A stretch of DNA of 64,000 nucleotides from Margaritifera margaritifera (taxonomy: Eukaryota > Mollusca > Bivalvia > Unionida > Margaritiferidae): NCBI GenBank assembly GCA_029931535.1, contig JAQPZY010001628.1, positions 4,106,501-4,170,500 of the forward strand. Reading direction: 5' to 3'. Below the pieces are notes generated by a model that was given only the letters and a program-made list of their open reading frames with translations, did no database searches and had not been told where the DNA came from. Shown here piece by piece: positions 1-10,331 of the stretch (its first letter is position 1; each line of letters begins with the position of its first letter). Both the position numbers and the translations under genes were made by a program.

Positions 1-114
1 TGTTCCCCATTTTTGTTGAAAAAGAGGTCATTGGAGTATGCGTTACTATTTGTCTATGCACACCTTATTCCTCTCAAAAAACATGTCTTCATCTGATCGA
101 GTTGATAGCAAAAA

Positions 115-287
115 CGGATTACATCCTATAAGCTACATGATATAACATGCGGATTACATCCTATAAGCTACATGATATAACATGCGGATTACATCCTATA
201 GCTACGTGATATAACATGCGGATTACATCCTATAAGCTACATGATATAACATGCGGATTATATCCTTACGCTACATGATATAACATG
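115..287. repeat. 35-bp minisatellite, 5 copies
   Basis: Five head-to-tail copies of a 34-35 bp unit, each starting CGGATTACATCC and ending ATATAACATG, begin at 115, 150, 185, 219 and 254. The third copy lacks one base and the fifth has several substitutions, so the array is moderately young. The rest of 1-577 shows no gene or recognisable element. Confidence 0.93.
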
Positions 288-577
288 CATCGATTCAGAA
301 CGCCTTTAATCTTTGTATGAGAGAGGTGTAGGTCTGGCTACGTTACACATGTATTTATTCCGCCATATTTAATTTTGCACTTTGAATTTTGTTTAGAGTA
401 TTTTAAGTTTAACCAGATAGAACGTACAGCGTTAGATATGTTATATCCAAGATGATGGATTGTTGATACTTTAAAATAACGATCCCTGGGTTTAGAATGT
501 TCTTTTGGTATGCAAACTGTTTATATCCGTAATATGGTCCTAAGGCACTAACAGTGAATTTCAGTGGATTTTAACAC

Positions 578-1329
578 TGTTACGACTCTATGGTCTAAGA
601 AAAATGTAACAGAAAGAAAGTGAAACCAACAAATCAAGTAAAAATCAACAAGCAATTTATTACTAGATAATTAAAATGAAAAATCAAAAAGTCACTTACA
701 GTAATGTGTTTTGAAATCCTAATAATCCAATAAGAATGATTGTTCTAATCACAAGTCCTAAATATAGAATGTTCCTAATTCACGGCTGTGTCCTTGAATG
801 TTATGATGTGCTAATGGTCTCCAAAGTCCTGATGTACTAGTAATCTTTGATGTGCTGATGTCAAAATGAAGTATTCCAAAATCTCTGAATAAGTTCACAT
901 AAATTCCAAAATCATCAATTAAAAATCCAAAATCCAAAAGTTTGTGAGCACTGTTATAATCCAATGAATATTTAAAATAATTCCTCTCTTAGAATTTGGA
1001 ATGAATTTTCACAACTGTAATAGCTCTTTACAAGACTGATGGTAATGTCAAAACTGAAAAAATGTCCACCAAACATGGTATATATAAAGATTGGTCACAT
1101 GACAGAATGTTCTAGAACATGTGTCATCTTAATGCAATTTTACTTGTAAACAAAATTCAACCTTGACCTTCAAATTGAGAAAACATATTGATCAAAACAA
1201 CCTAATTCAAGGACACTAGTTAAACATGTTTTTCATGATAAACATTAAGATTTAAGCAAATATTAAAGTGAAGAAACATTTATAATTTCCTAAAATATTT
1301 ATAATATTATATAAACATCATACATAACA
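578..1329 (-). repeat. 3' LTR of the Gmr1-type element
   Basis: On the plus strand the LTR begins TGTTACGACT and ends CATACATAACA, so in element orientation it is TGTTATG...CGTAACA with standard TG/CA ends. It is 752 bp long and matches the copy at 6473-7224 with a constant offset of 5895 bp. Candidate minus-strand signals are a TATA-like stretch around 1079-1089 and an AATAAA (plus-strand tttatt, 656-661). Those assignments are inference. Confidence 0.96.
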
Positions 1330-1340
1330 CCTCCCCTCAT
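1330..1340 (-). other. Polypurine tract
   Basis: Immediately upstream (element sense) of the 3' LTR, the minus strand reads GAGGGGAGG directly against the LTR's TGTTATG. This is the position and composition expected for the plus-strand primer of reverse transcription. Confidence 0.8.
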
Positions 1341-1467
1341 AAAGAAAAAGAAAGATGTATGTAATAAAGCTTTCTTTTGAATATACATCTAATACTATAA
1401 TAACCAAAATTACATAAGAACATGTTGTATGATACTGGACTTAATTACATCAAGCAATATTACATTT

Positions 1468-4400
1468 CTAGGCACGTGAGAGTGCATCTGCAATCACATT
1501 GTCTTTTCCCCTGATATGTTTGATGTCAATGTTATATTCTTGCAATATCAAACTCCATCTCAACAATCTCCGATTTTTATCTTTCATTTTGTTGATGAAA
1601 GTAAGGGGATTGTGATCACTGTACACAATAATTGGAGAAAGAGCTGAGGTGACATACACTTCAAAATGCTGTAAAGCCAATATCAAAGCCAAACATTCCT
1701 TCTCAATTGTGGAATAATTTTTCTGGTGCTTGTTTAGTTTTTTAGAAAAATAACACACAGGGTGATCCACACCACTTTTGTCTTCCTGAATCAATACTCC
1801 ACCAACCCCTACATCACTTGCATCAACAGATAATTTAAATGATTGGCTAAAATTTGGTGCAGAAAGAACTGGTGCATTCTTAAGCATGGCCTTTAACTTG
1901 TCAAAAGATTCCTGACACTTGTCAGACCAATGAAATTTGGTTTTCTTACTCAATAAACTTGTTAAAGGTTCAGCAATTTTGGAAAAATTGGAACAAAATT
2001 TCCTATAATATCCAGCCATACCTAGAAATCGCATCAGTTGCTTTTTACAAATTGGAACTTGAAATTCAGAGATAGCTTTGACCTTAGCTTCTATAGGTTT
2101 AACTTGACCTTGTCCCACAATATGTCCTAAAAATGTGACACAAGCATGGCAAAACTCACTTTTGCTCAAATTAATTGTCAGATTCGCATCGCTGAGTCGA
2201 TCGAAGAATTTTTGAATGGTTTCCAAATGATCTTCCCAGGTGTTGTTGTAGATAATGACGTCATCGATATAAGCGTCACAATTATCAAGACCAAATGTTA
2301 TCATGTTCATCAGACGTTGAAACGTTGCAGGCGAATTTTTCATTCCAAACGGCATGACTTTATATTGATAAAGTCCATCTGGAGTTACAAATGTTGAAAT
2401 TTCTTTTGCCCTTTCCGTCAGTGGAATTTGCCAAAATCCTTTTAAAAGGTCAAACTTGGTGACATATTCCGCATTTCCAATTTTATCAATGCAATCGTCC
2501 ATTCTTGGGATTGGAAATGAATCAGTTTGGGTGACACTGTTGACTTTTCTATAGTCAGTACACATACGGAATGTATTATCTGGCTTGGGAACAAGAATAC
2601 ATGGTGAACTCCAGTTACTTTTACTTGGTTCTATGAAATCATTCTCCAGTAAATACTGAATTTCTTTCTTCAGATAGTTCTGTTTGAGAGAATTCATCCT
2701 ATAAGGATGCTGTTTCACAGGCGCAGAATCTACAATGTCAACGTCATGATAAATTTTACTTGTTCGTGTTGGAACATCAAGAAACAAGTGCTCATAGTCA
2801 TGTAATAGCTGTTTTAGTTCATTTCTTTCCTGTTGTTGTAGATGTGAAAGTTTCTGGTCTAGGTTGTTCAATATTTCTGAATTCCGAAGATTGGTTATAC
2901 CAGAGTCACTATAGTCTGATTGTATTCCATCGTTGATATCTTCACTGTGTGGGACAGGTACAACTAAATTAACAGAATAATTAGCTGAGCTATCTCTGTC
3001 AAAATATTCCTTTAACATATTTATGTGACAAAGTTGTTTCTGTTTCCGTCTCCCAGGAGTGTTAATGATATAATTTAAGTCATTTACTTTCTTTTCAACG
3101 GTATAAGGACCAAAAAATTTAGCCTGAAGAGGATTCTGAGGTATGGGAAAGAGAGCCAGAACTTTGTCACCAGGTTTAAAACTCCTTTCCTGTGAATTTC
3201 TGTCATACCTTAATTTCATTTTTGACTGGGTATTGTGAAGATTAGTTCTTGCTACTTCACAGGCCTTTGACAACTTGTATTTGAAATCAGAAACATAATC
3301 AAGAAGATTAATCTTTGAATCTTCATTTGAAAGAAGTTTCTCTTTCAATAATTTCAATGGTCCACGGACAGTATGATCAAAAACTAGTTCAAAGGGACTA
3401 AAACCCAACGACTCTTGAACTGATTCCCTAACAGCAAACAACAACAAATGAACACCCTCATCCCAATCCTTTTCTGTATCAAAGCAATATGATCGAATCA
3501 TATTCTTCAAAGTTTGATGAAATCTTTCCAAAGCACCTTGACTTTCAGGGTGATAGGCAGAAGATTTAAACTGTTGGATGCCTAATTCATGCATAACTTG
3601 TTGGAAAATTCCAGACATAAAATTTGACGCTTGATCCGACTGGACAGATTTGGGAAGGCCAACAAGTGTAAAAAACTTCACCAAAGCTTTCACAATAGTT
3701 TTAGTTTTTATATTTCTCAGAGGAATTGCCTCTGGAAATCTTGTAGATGCACACATGATGGTCAACAAGTATTGGTTGCCTAACTTGGTTTTGGGTAAAG
3801 GACCAACACAGTCTACCATTATTCTACTAAATGGTTCATCAAATGCAGGAATAGGTTGTAAATGAGCCTTAGGTATCTTCTGATTGGGTTTTCCTACCAT
3901 TTGACAAGTGTGACAAGATCTGCAGTATTTAGAAACATCACTTTTGAGTTTCGGGCAATAAAAATGATTCAAGATCTTGTGATAAGTCTTACGGACTCCT
4001 AAATGACCAGCCAAAGGAGTTTCATGGGCTAAATTAAGAATTTCCTGTCGATATGACTTAGGAACAACAATTTGATAGCTCACTGGCCACTCGTCACCAG
4101 CAGGTACATCAGGTGGTCTCCATTTCCTCATAAGGACCCCATTTTTCACAAAGTAACACACTGGAACTTGTGTGGCTTCAGTTTCACTAATAGCCCTCTG
4201 AAACAAACAAGATATCTCGGGATCTTGCTCCTGTTCAACGACAAGGGATTGTCGTTTGTCATCCTGATTAGGACAAAGAGAATGAGTTGCCAAAAGAGGA
4301 TCACTGTGATCAATACCGTTTGATTGATCAATACCTGAGGAAAAAGTGACCTCATCAAAAGACTGACCAATACATGTGTCAGCTAAAGGAATAATATCCT

Positions 4401-5583
4401 GATCAACATCACTCTCAAGAGCTCTTTTTGCCATAGCTCTAGTAACTGCACAAGCAGGGTACAAATCAGGGATTTCAGTTTCGACAGGATCAACTTTCTG
4501 ATCCAAACAAGGCTTGTCAGTTACAAGTGGATTAACCACAACCTTATCTCCAGCTAGGTCATTGCCTAGTAATAAATGAACACCCTCTATGGGTAAAGAA
4601 GTCACTGCCCCAACAGTCACAGGTCCAGAAACTAAGTCTGATGCCAAATTTACACAATGGAGAGGAACATTTACAAAGCCGCACTCTACTCCCTGAACAA
4701 GAACACTTTCACTTGAAGAAGACTCCTCAGACAAAGGCAAAGTACCTGATAATAAAAGACTCTGAGAAGCTCCAGTGTCCCTTAATATTTTAATTGGGAT
4801 AGGTTTGGCAGAATCACCAATAAGTGATATAGAACCTTCTGACATGAATGGTTCATAAGCCTCTAAAATAGAATCAGACTGGGGTTTGTTTGATCCAACA
4901 AATGTATTGCTTTCAATACAAGACCGTGACCTTGACCTCGTAGAAATAAGAGCATTTGGAAAAGCTCTGTCTTTACTCTGTTGCTTATTTTTCAACTTGA
5001 AGCAATCAGAAAAAACGTGCCCTTTCGTTTTACAATAAGTGCACGTAGGAAGAGATAAGGATTTCTGATCAGTCTTATCAGATGTTTGATTCCTAACAGT
5101 TGTGCTGTTGTGAAATTTGGAAGTACTCGAATGAGATTGAAATGGTTTTTTACCAGAAAACTGCTGAGAGGACGACCTATTGCCAAATGAAATTTTGTGA
5201 GTCAAGGAATAATCATCAGCCATACGAGCAGCATTTTCCAAAGTTTCCACATTCTGCTCGTCAAGATAGGTTTTAACATCACTATGGATGCACCTCTTGA
5301 ACTCTTCAATTAATACGAGCTGTCGGAGGTTATCATAACCTTGATCAACTTTCTTGGCTAAGCACCACCTATCAAATAGTTGTTCTTTATCCCTTGCAAA
5401 TTCGACATGAGTTTGTCCAGTTTCTTTTCTACAATTCCTAAACCTTTGTCGATATGCCTCTGGTACCAACTCATAAGCTTTCAAGATGTACTCCTTAACC
5501 ACATCATAATCAGTGCTTTGTTGTACTGACAGTGAAGTGTAGACTTCACGAGCTTTGCCAATAAGTACACTTTGTAATAACAA
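1468..5583 (-). CDS. Gag-pol polyprotein, main part: capsid/NC-PR-IN-RT-RNaseH (Gmr1 order)
   Basis: A 1371-residue open frame encoding the retrotransposon polyprotein. From the N-terminus it has a capsid-like helical region (about 1-130) and a CCHC zinc knuckle (C181, C184, H189, C194) for RNA binding. An aspartic protease follows with the DTGA active site at 269-272. Integrase comes next, with a zinc-binding HHCC (H520, H527, C557, C560), catalytic D591, D650 and E686 (D-x35-E), and a GPY/F-like module near 824-840. Reverse transcriptase has D1045 and YIDD at 1105-1108, and RNase H has D1254, E1296, D1323 and D1366. All catalytic residues are present. Integrase precedes RT, the reverse of ordinary gypsy elements. 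The frame is the same as that of the upstream 240-residue ORF and is separated from it only by a UGA at 5587-5589. The TTG at 5581-5583 is just the first near-cognate codon after that stop, so the true start is very probably the ATG at 6309. The C-terminus lies 139 bp from the 3' LTR. Confidence 0.95.
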   Translation of the reverse strand: MLLQSVLIGKAREVYTSLSVQQSTDYDVVKEYILKAYELVPEAYRQRFRNCRKETGQTHVEFARDKEQLFDRWCLAKKVDQGYDNLRQLVLIEEFKRCIHSDVKTYLDEQNVETLENAARMADDYSLTHKISFGNRSSSQQFSGKKPFQSHSSTSKFHNSTTVRNQTSDKTDQKSLSLPTCTYCKTKGHVFSDCFKLKNKQQSKDRAFPNALISTRSRSRSCIESNTFVGSNKPQSDSILEAYEPFMSEGSISLIGDSAKPIPIKILRDTGASQSLLLSGTLPLSEESSSSESVLVQGVECGFVNVPLHCVNLASDLVSGPVTVGAVTSLPIEGVHLLLGNDLAGDKVVVNPLVTDKPCLDQKVDPVETEIPDLYPACAVTRAMAKRALESDVDQDIIPLADTCIGQSFDEVTFSSGIDQSNGIDHSDPLLATHSLCPNQDDKRQSLVVEQEQDPEISCLFQRAISETEATQVPVCYFVKNGVLMRKWRPPDVPAGDEWPVSYQIVVPKSYRQEILNLAHETPLAGHLGVRKTYHKILNHFYCPKLKSDVSKYCRSCHTCQMVGKPNQKIPKAHLQPIPAFDEPFSRIMVDCVGPLPKTKLGNQYLLTIMCASTRFPEAIPLRNIKTKTIVKALVKFFTLVGLPKSVQSDQASNFMSGIFQQVMHELGIQQFKSSAYHPESQGALERFHQTLKNMIRSYCFDTEKDWDEGVHLLLFAVRESVQESLGFSPFELVFDHTVRGPLKLLKEKLLSNEDSKINLLDYVSDFKYKLSKACEVARTNLHNTQSKMKLRYDRNSQERSFKPGDKVLALFPIPQNPLQAKFFGPYTVEKKVNDLNYIINTPGRRKQKQLCHINMLKEYFDRDSSANYSVNLVVPVPHSEDINDGIQSDYSDSGITNLRNSEILNNLDQKLSHLQQQERNELKQLLHDYEHLFLDVPTRTSKIYHDVDIVDSAPVKQHPYRMNSLKQNYLKKEIQYLLENDFIEPSKSNWSSPCILVPKPDNTFRMCTDYRKVNSVTQTDSFPIPRMDDCIDKIGNAEYVTKFDLLKGFWQIPLTERAKEISTFVTPDGLYQYKVMPFGMKNSPATFQRLMNMITFGLDNCDAYIDDVIIYNNTWEDHLETIQKFFDRLSDANLTINLSKSEFCHACVTFLGHIVGQGQVKPIEAKVKAISEFQVPICKKQLMRFLGMAGYYRKFCSNFSKIAEPLTSLLSKKTKFHWSDKCQESFDKLKAMLKNAPVLSAPNFSQSFKLSVDASDVGVGGVLIQEDKSGVDHPVCYFSKKLNKHQKNYSTIEKECLALILALQHFEVYVTSALSPIIVYSDHNPLTFINKMKDKNRRLLRWSLILQEYNIDIKHIRGKDNVIADALSRA

Positions 5584-5586
5584 AGT

Positions 5587-6309
5587 TCAATGCTCTCTGG
5601 GCCATTTCAAGTTTTCAGCTATTTTCTCGAAATGAAGAAAGTATTTATCTACTTCTTTTTCCTGAAAAGGGGGTACTAACCTAATATATCTAGTAACATC
5701 AAAACCTGAACTTGTGTTTAAAGGAGTGGAGTGTGCTCTGTTTGCCAGTTCTAATTCTCTTAATTTAAATTGCATTTCCCTTTCTTCTCTTTGCATCTGC
5801 ATTTGTATTTGCCTCTCTTCCTTCTGCATTTGTATCTGCCTCTCTTCCTTCTGCATTTGTATCTGCCTCTCTTCTTTCTCTCTCTCCATCTGTATCTGCC
5901 TCTCTTCTTTCTCTCTCTCCATCTGTATCTGCATTTGTCTCTCTTCTTTCTCTCTCTCCAACTGCCTCTCTTCTTTTTCTCTCTCCATCTGCCTCTCTTC
6001 TTTCTCTCTCTCTCTCTGAATCTGAAGCTTTGCCAACTCTAAATCCATCTGGTTCTTTAACTCTAATTCCCTTAATTTCCTGTCAGAACCAGATACAGGC
6101 TTTCTCTTCAAACTTAAAGCACTATTTTCAAAAATTCCCTTACCTACTAAATACTGAATTAAAATAATCTTTATTTCCTGTTTTGTCAATGATACTTTTG
6201 CCTCAGATAGACTGTATTTTCTGGCAAGCTCGAGCAACTCATCCTTTCTCATGCATTCTAACCCCTCCTGGGTAGGTTTTGAAATGAAATTCTGAACATT
6301 AGATGCCAT
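5587..6309 (-). CDS. Gag N-terminal part with coiled coil, ending at in-frame UGA
   Basis: A 240-residue frame starting at the first ATG downstream of the primer site. Residues about 15-60 resemble a short helical, SAP-like module (CMRKDELLELARKYSL) followed by a basic stretch. Residues about 80-195 are an extreme charged repeat of REKEERQ and QMQ-type heptads, predicted to be a long coiled coil and likely to mediate Gag multimerisation. The last 40 residues begin the capsid-like fold, which continues after the UGA at 5587-5589 in the same frame. The domain is therefore split, and the stop lies inside it rather than at a natural boundary. Either this copy carries a nonsense mutation or the UGA is read through. 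The SAP comparison is tentative; the coiled coil is plain from the sequence. Confidence 0.85.
   Translation of the reverse strand: MASNVQNFISKPTQEGLECMRKDELLELARKYSLSEAKVSLTKQEIKIILIQYLVGKGIFENSALSLKRKPVSGSDRKLRELELKNQMDLELAKLQIQREREKEERQMEREKEERQLEREKEERQMQIQMEREKEERQIQMEREKEERQIQMQKEERQIQMQKEERQIQMQMQREEREMQFKLRELELANRAHSTPLNTSSGFDVTRYIRLVPPFQEKEVDKYFLHFEKIAENLKWPREH
5780..6030 (-). repeat. Internal coding tandem repeat (coiled coil) in gag
   Basis: Short imperfect tandem units of 18-27 bp, rich in CTCTCTTC on the plus strand, encode the repeated E-K-E-E-R-Q motifs of the gag coiled coil. Low complexity here also opens spurious frames on the plus strand (5714-6042), which are not genes. 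Unit number probably varies between element copies through slippage. Confidence 0.85.
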
Positions 6310-6449
6310 TGTAAATGCTTGTTGGTTTCACACAAAAAAAATTTCTCTATTTAAAAATCTTTGCCAAAGACAAAAGAAATTCAGAGACAAAATCAATATG
6401 AATTTCAAAGATAAATTTAATATCTCTAATATGCTTTAAAGAAATTCAG

Positions 6450-6467
6450 ATCCCGGACGAGCCCCCA
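6450..6467 (-). other. Primer-binding site, tRNA-Pro type
   Basis: Five bases inside the 5' LTR, the minus strand reads TGGGGGCTCGTCCGGGAT. From general knowledge this 18-mer is complementary to the 3' end of tRNA-Pro, the primer class used by murine leukaemia virus-type retroviruses. The match would prime minus-strand DNA synthesis. The tRNA match is recalled, not searched. Confidence 0.85.
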
Positions 6468-6472
6468 ATTTC

Positions 6473-7224
6473 TGTTACGACTCTATGGTCTAAGAAAAAT
6501 GTAACAGAAAGAAAGTGAAACCAACAAATCAAGTAAAAATCAACAAGCAATTTATTACTAGATAATTAAAATGAAAAATCAAAAAGTCACTTACAGTAAT
6601 GTGTTTTGAAATCCTAATAATCCAATAAGAATGATTGTTCTAATCACAAGTCCTAAATATAGAATGTTCCTAATTCACGGCTGTGTCCTTGAATGTTATG
6701 ATGTGCTAATGGTCTCCAAAGTCCTGATGTACTAGTAATCTTTGATGTGCTGATGTCAAAATGAAGTATTCCAAAATCTCTGAATAAGTTCACATAAATT
6801 CCAAAATCATCAATTAAAAATCCAAAATCCAAAAGTTTGTGAGCACTGTTATAATCCAATGAATATTTAAAATAATTCCTCTCTTAGAATTTGGAATGAA
6901 TTTTCACAACTGTAATAGCTCTTTACAAGACTGATGGTAATGTCAAAACTGAAAAAATGTCCACCAAACATGGTATATATAAAGATTGGTCACATGACAG
7001 AATGTTCTAGAACATGTGTCATCTTAATGCAATTTTACTTGTAAACAAAATTCAACCTTGACCTTCAAATTGAGAAAACATATTGATCAAAACAACCTAA
7101 TTCAAGGACACTAGTTAAACATGTTTTTCATGATAAACATTAAGATTTAAGCAAATATTAAAGTGAAGAAACATTTATAATTTCCTAAAATATTTATAAT
7201 ATTATATAAACATCATACATAACA
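6473..7224 (-). repeat. 5' LTR of the Gmr1-type element
   Basis: 752-bp direct repeat of 578-1329. It supplies the promoter for the element on the minus strand. A TATA-like stretch lies near 6974-6984 and an AATAAA at about 6551-6556 (minus strand). The flank 7225-7228 is ACAC, matching the left flank. Confidence 0.96.
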
Positions 7225-7228
7225 ACAC

Positions 7229-10138
7229 ATTTAAAAAATGTCCAGTATCTTCATATTATGATCATTCTTGATAGTTTATGATCAATTCAAGACCGTAAAA
7301 CTGGACGTTAATCTTTCTTTCAGCAAAATTTAGTAGATTCCAGTCCAACCAGATGTACATCATGTATATATCCTTTATTGAGTAATATAAGAACGTGACT
7401 GCCAGCAACTCTTCAGCCTCTAAATTCAAACTTAATCTCTTTAATTGATTTAGTTTCTCACACACAGTGGAATAACTATCATAAGACTAGATATCGTCAG
7501 CTTTCCTTATAAATACGAATCCTCTCCTTTGTGTAATTCACACCTAACTACATTTTCTCCCCCCGATGATCCATGTTAAATATACAAGTAAAGTTCTATT
7601 TCTAGTTGATTGCTTCATGTTTGGTCATAAATCTCCTTGTTTTTATCATTCTTTGTTAAAACTAAATCACAAAAGCTGACTTAGATCTTTTGGACGTATT
7701 GTTTAATGTTCATGTGAGGTCAATTGTTTAAACACTTCGTCTTCAGAGTCATCAATCCCCATATCTCATGTACCAATATCTAGCAGGACCGGTATTCTCG
7801 AACCTTTTGAGAACGAACATCAAGCTTATAATACCCAAATTAGAAATGATACTTAGCGTAAATCTGTAATTTAAATTTAGAATGCTTGTAAAGGAACTAC
7901 AGTTCAAAAGATCCTGAAGGATCCACGAGTTTACCTTCATCCTAATCAAGGGTTAAGAATATCAAAGTTTTCAGACTTTGTCCTTGCGTATGAGTTTCTG
8001 CTAAAAATGTTTGGAGAATACATGGCCGGGTGATTTAGGCAGGGCACTTATCAATTATCATCATCTTTTTTCCTTCCGTAGAAGATTACATAATATAATA
8101 ATATAGTATAATAAATCACTTGCATATATTCATAAAACTTTCATAAGGTTAAAAAAAAAAAAACACTAGTATATACAAAGACTGAATGATGTAGGCAAAC
8201 TATGCAGCCTTACCTCATGTGGAAAAAAAAACAAGAATATGCCGTAGAATCGACAGAAATGATTTTCGCATACAAAAATGTAAATAGATATCTGGTATGG
8301 CTATCATAACACAATTCATCTATGCTATAAAATATAATATTAGACTCAAACTGCTTACATTGCATCCATCATGAAAGTTTGAATGATCTGCGGAAGTTAC
8401 AAGTTACAAAACCTCCATTTGTAAAACACAGCAGCACACTGCATGACAAAGTATGTTGCACACTGGACAAATAACTTGGAGTTTTCTTTGTCAATTACAC
8501 CCGCTGGTAACCTTTTTACCTAGAAGATATTGCAGTTGCAGCTCACCTTCTGCGTTAAATAACGTAACATATAGGTTTAGAGGAAAGGTATCAGTCAGGA
8601 AATCACAGAAAGACCTTCTGAAACTCGAATTAAAAGGACACGCAACACAAATACAACGCATCAAGTCTGCATAAACATTCCCACATCGAATACGCATGTC
8701 GAGCTGTGTTTGTGGAACAGCAGCCCATAGTCTAGCCATATAAGTAAATAGTATCCTATCTAGTCTCGTTTTGGCCGATTGTAATACTTAGGCAGGTCGC
8801 AAGGAGTCTTGTTTCGAAAAAAAAATTTCAAAATCTATTTCATTAGACATTCGAACTCTCCAAAGGCTATTTTAAAAACCAGCAATTTTCGACCTTGCAA
8901 TTTTTTTCCAGTTGTGTTTATCTGGAATGTGGGAATGCTGGAAATAATCAGTTAGATGCTGAAGCAAATCAAACTTTTTTAACATATATATTTCAAAGCT
9001 TGAATTGCATCTACTTAAAAATGAAGTGAAATAACGCAACGTTAAACACACGTTTTGTTATGTACATCATTACTTATCAAACATAAATGGTGTAAACACA
9101 TTCGTTTTCTCCTATCAATTTCGGACTGCGCTGATGTCCAACCTATCATTCCATGGGTAATGCCTAATCATATTTGTGTTGGGAAGACTTGTAAATGTTT
9201 GGCAAGGTACCTCAAAGTTTTATCCAAGACATGTCTTTATTTGTGTTTATTTATTTATTTATTTATTTATTTTTTTTTGTGCAATAATAGGTATTGATAC
9301 AAATTTCACAGACTGCAGTGGTTGTTTTAATCTTTTATTCGGTATTGCTTTGTATGGATGAAAGATATTTTTGCTTTTACTATCTAATATTGAAACTTAT
9401 TTTGCTATCATCAAAGAGGAAAACATCTCCGATTTCCACCAGAAATCATTCACGTTTGCCTGTTTAGGAATAAATATGCTTACGCACAGGAGATCTTTAT
9501 CGACTACTTTGTGTGTCACACAGACAGGTTAACCTACACAAAATTACAATTGTTTCAAGTTGAAGTTCATTGCAAGAACTAATCAAAGTGGGCTATACTG
9601 CGTATGTCCTCAAAATTTCCAGAATGAACACAACATGCTGGTACGAGTAAGCTAAAAATGACAGGATGTGCAAAATCTCAAGTCTAGGTTAGGAGAGAGC
9701 CAAATAACATAGTGATCGCGTTAATTGTATATCCGTTTTATCTGACTATCAGCTTAATGAGACACATTAAGTGGTAGAAATTCATTGAAAATGTATTCAA
9801 AGCAATGTAGTTATTTAGAGTGTTTGCTTTATCCGCATTTCGCACAGATAATCTTTGGGTCGCATTACCAATACTGGGCTGTTTGTTGCTTTCATGGAGA
9901 AGTAGCACTGACCTAAGACTGGACGAGATGTTAAGACTATTGGAAATAAAATTCTCAAATAAGGCTACAGCTGCATAATACGTGAAGCCAAAAGTGACAA
10001 AATAATCTGACACGGTATCCATATACACATATTACAGACAGATAGAGAGACAACTCCAAAGAAAGCCAGATACTCCAACAAACGAACTCTGATCCCGAGT
10101 TGAAGCAATAGGGTCATCTGTTTCACCAGGTGACATTT
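7229..10138. other. No gene recognised
   Basis: About 2.9 kb of AT-rich sequence. Only short homopolymer runs (8150, 8224, 8820) and a (TTTA)n tract at about 9246-9270 stand out. The short open frames here look like chance, with no motif or codon character that persuades me. Confidence 0.6.
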
Positions 10139-10331
10139 CATGTGTCCAAAAAACCAGTTAATCATGACAAGAGTTTATTAGATCATCATGTCCAAATAAC
10201 CAGTTCATCATGACAAGAGTTCATTAGATAGATCATCATGTCCAGATAACCAGTTTATCATGACAAGAGTTCATTAGATCATCATGTCCAAATAACCAGT
10301 TTATCTTGCCAAGAGTTTATTAGATTATCAT
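10139..10331. repeat. ~46-bp minisatellite, 4 copies
   Basis: Four imperfect copies of a unit built on CATGTCCAAATAACCAGT and CATGACAAGAGTTCATTAGA. The third copy has a 4-base duplication (GATA). Flanking DNA 10332-12050 holds T-rich runs but no recognisable gene. Confidence 0.9.

Larger units (their letters stand above)
578..7224 (-). mobile_element. Full-length Gmr1-type Ty3/gypsy LTR retrotransposon
   Basis: A complete 6647-bp LTR retrotransposon read on the minus strand. Two 752-bp LTRs, identical as far as I can compare by eye, flank an internal region with primer-binding site, gag-like N-terminus, zinc knuckle, aspartic protease, integrase, reverse transcriptase and RNase H, then a polypurine tract. 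The host sequence ACAC is duplicated at 574-577 and 7225-7228, the 4-bp target duplication expected of gypsy integrases. The domain order protease-integrase-RT-RNase H is the Ty1/copia order, yet the protein motifs (integrase with GPY/F-like module, RT with YIDD, C-terminal RNase H) are Ty3/gypsy. Known elements with this arrangement are the Gmr1-like elements of metazoans. Identical LTRs imply very recent insertion. The coding frame is interrupted by one UGA, so this copy may not be autonomous. Confidence 0.95.

Noticed and set aside
758..964. 68-codon minus-strand frame present identically in both LTRs (also 6653-6859)
   Set aside because: It lies inside the LTR sequence and is duplicated only because the LTRs are. 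No motif, and the related solo LTRs do not appear to preserve it.
5714..6042. Plus-strand Cys/Ser/Leu-rich frames of 90-101 codons
   Set aside because: Antisense shadows of the gag coiled-coil repeat.
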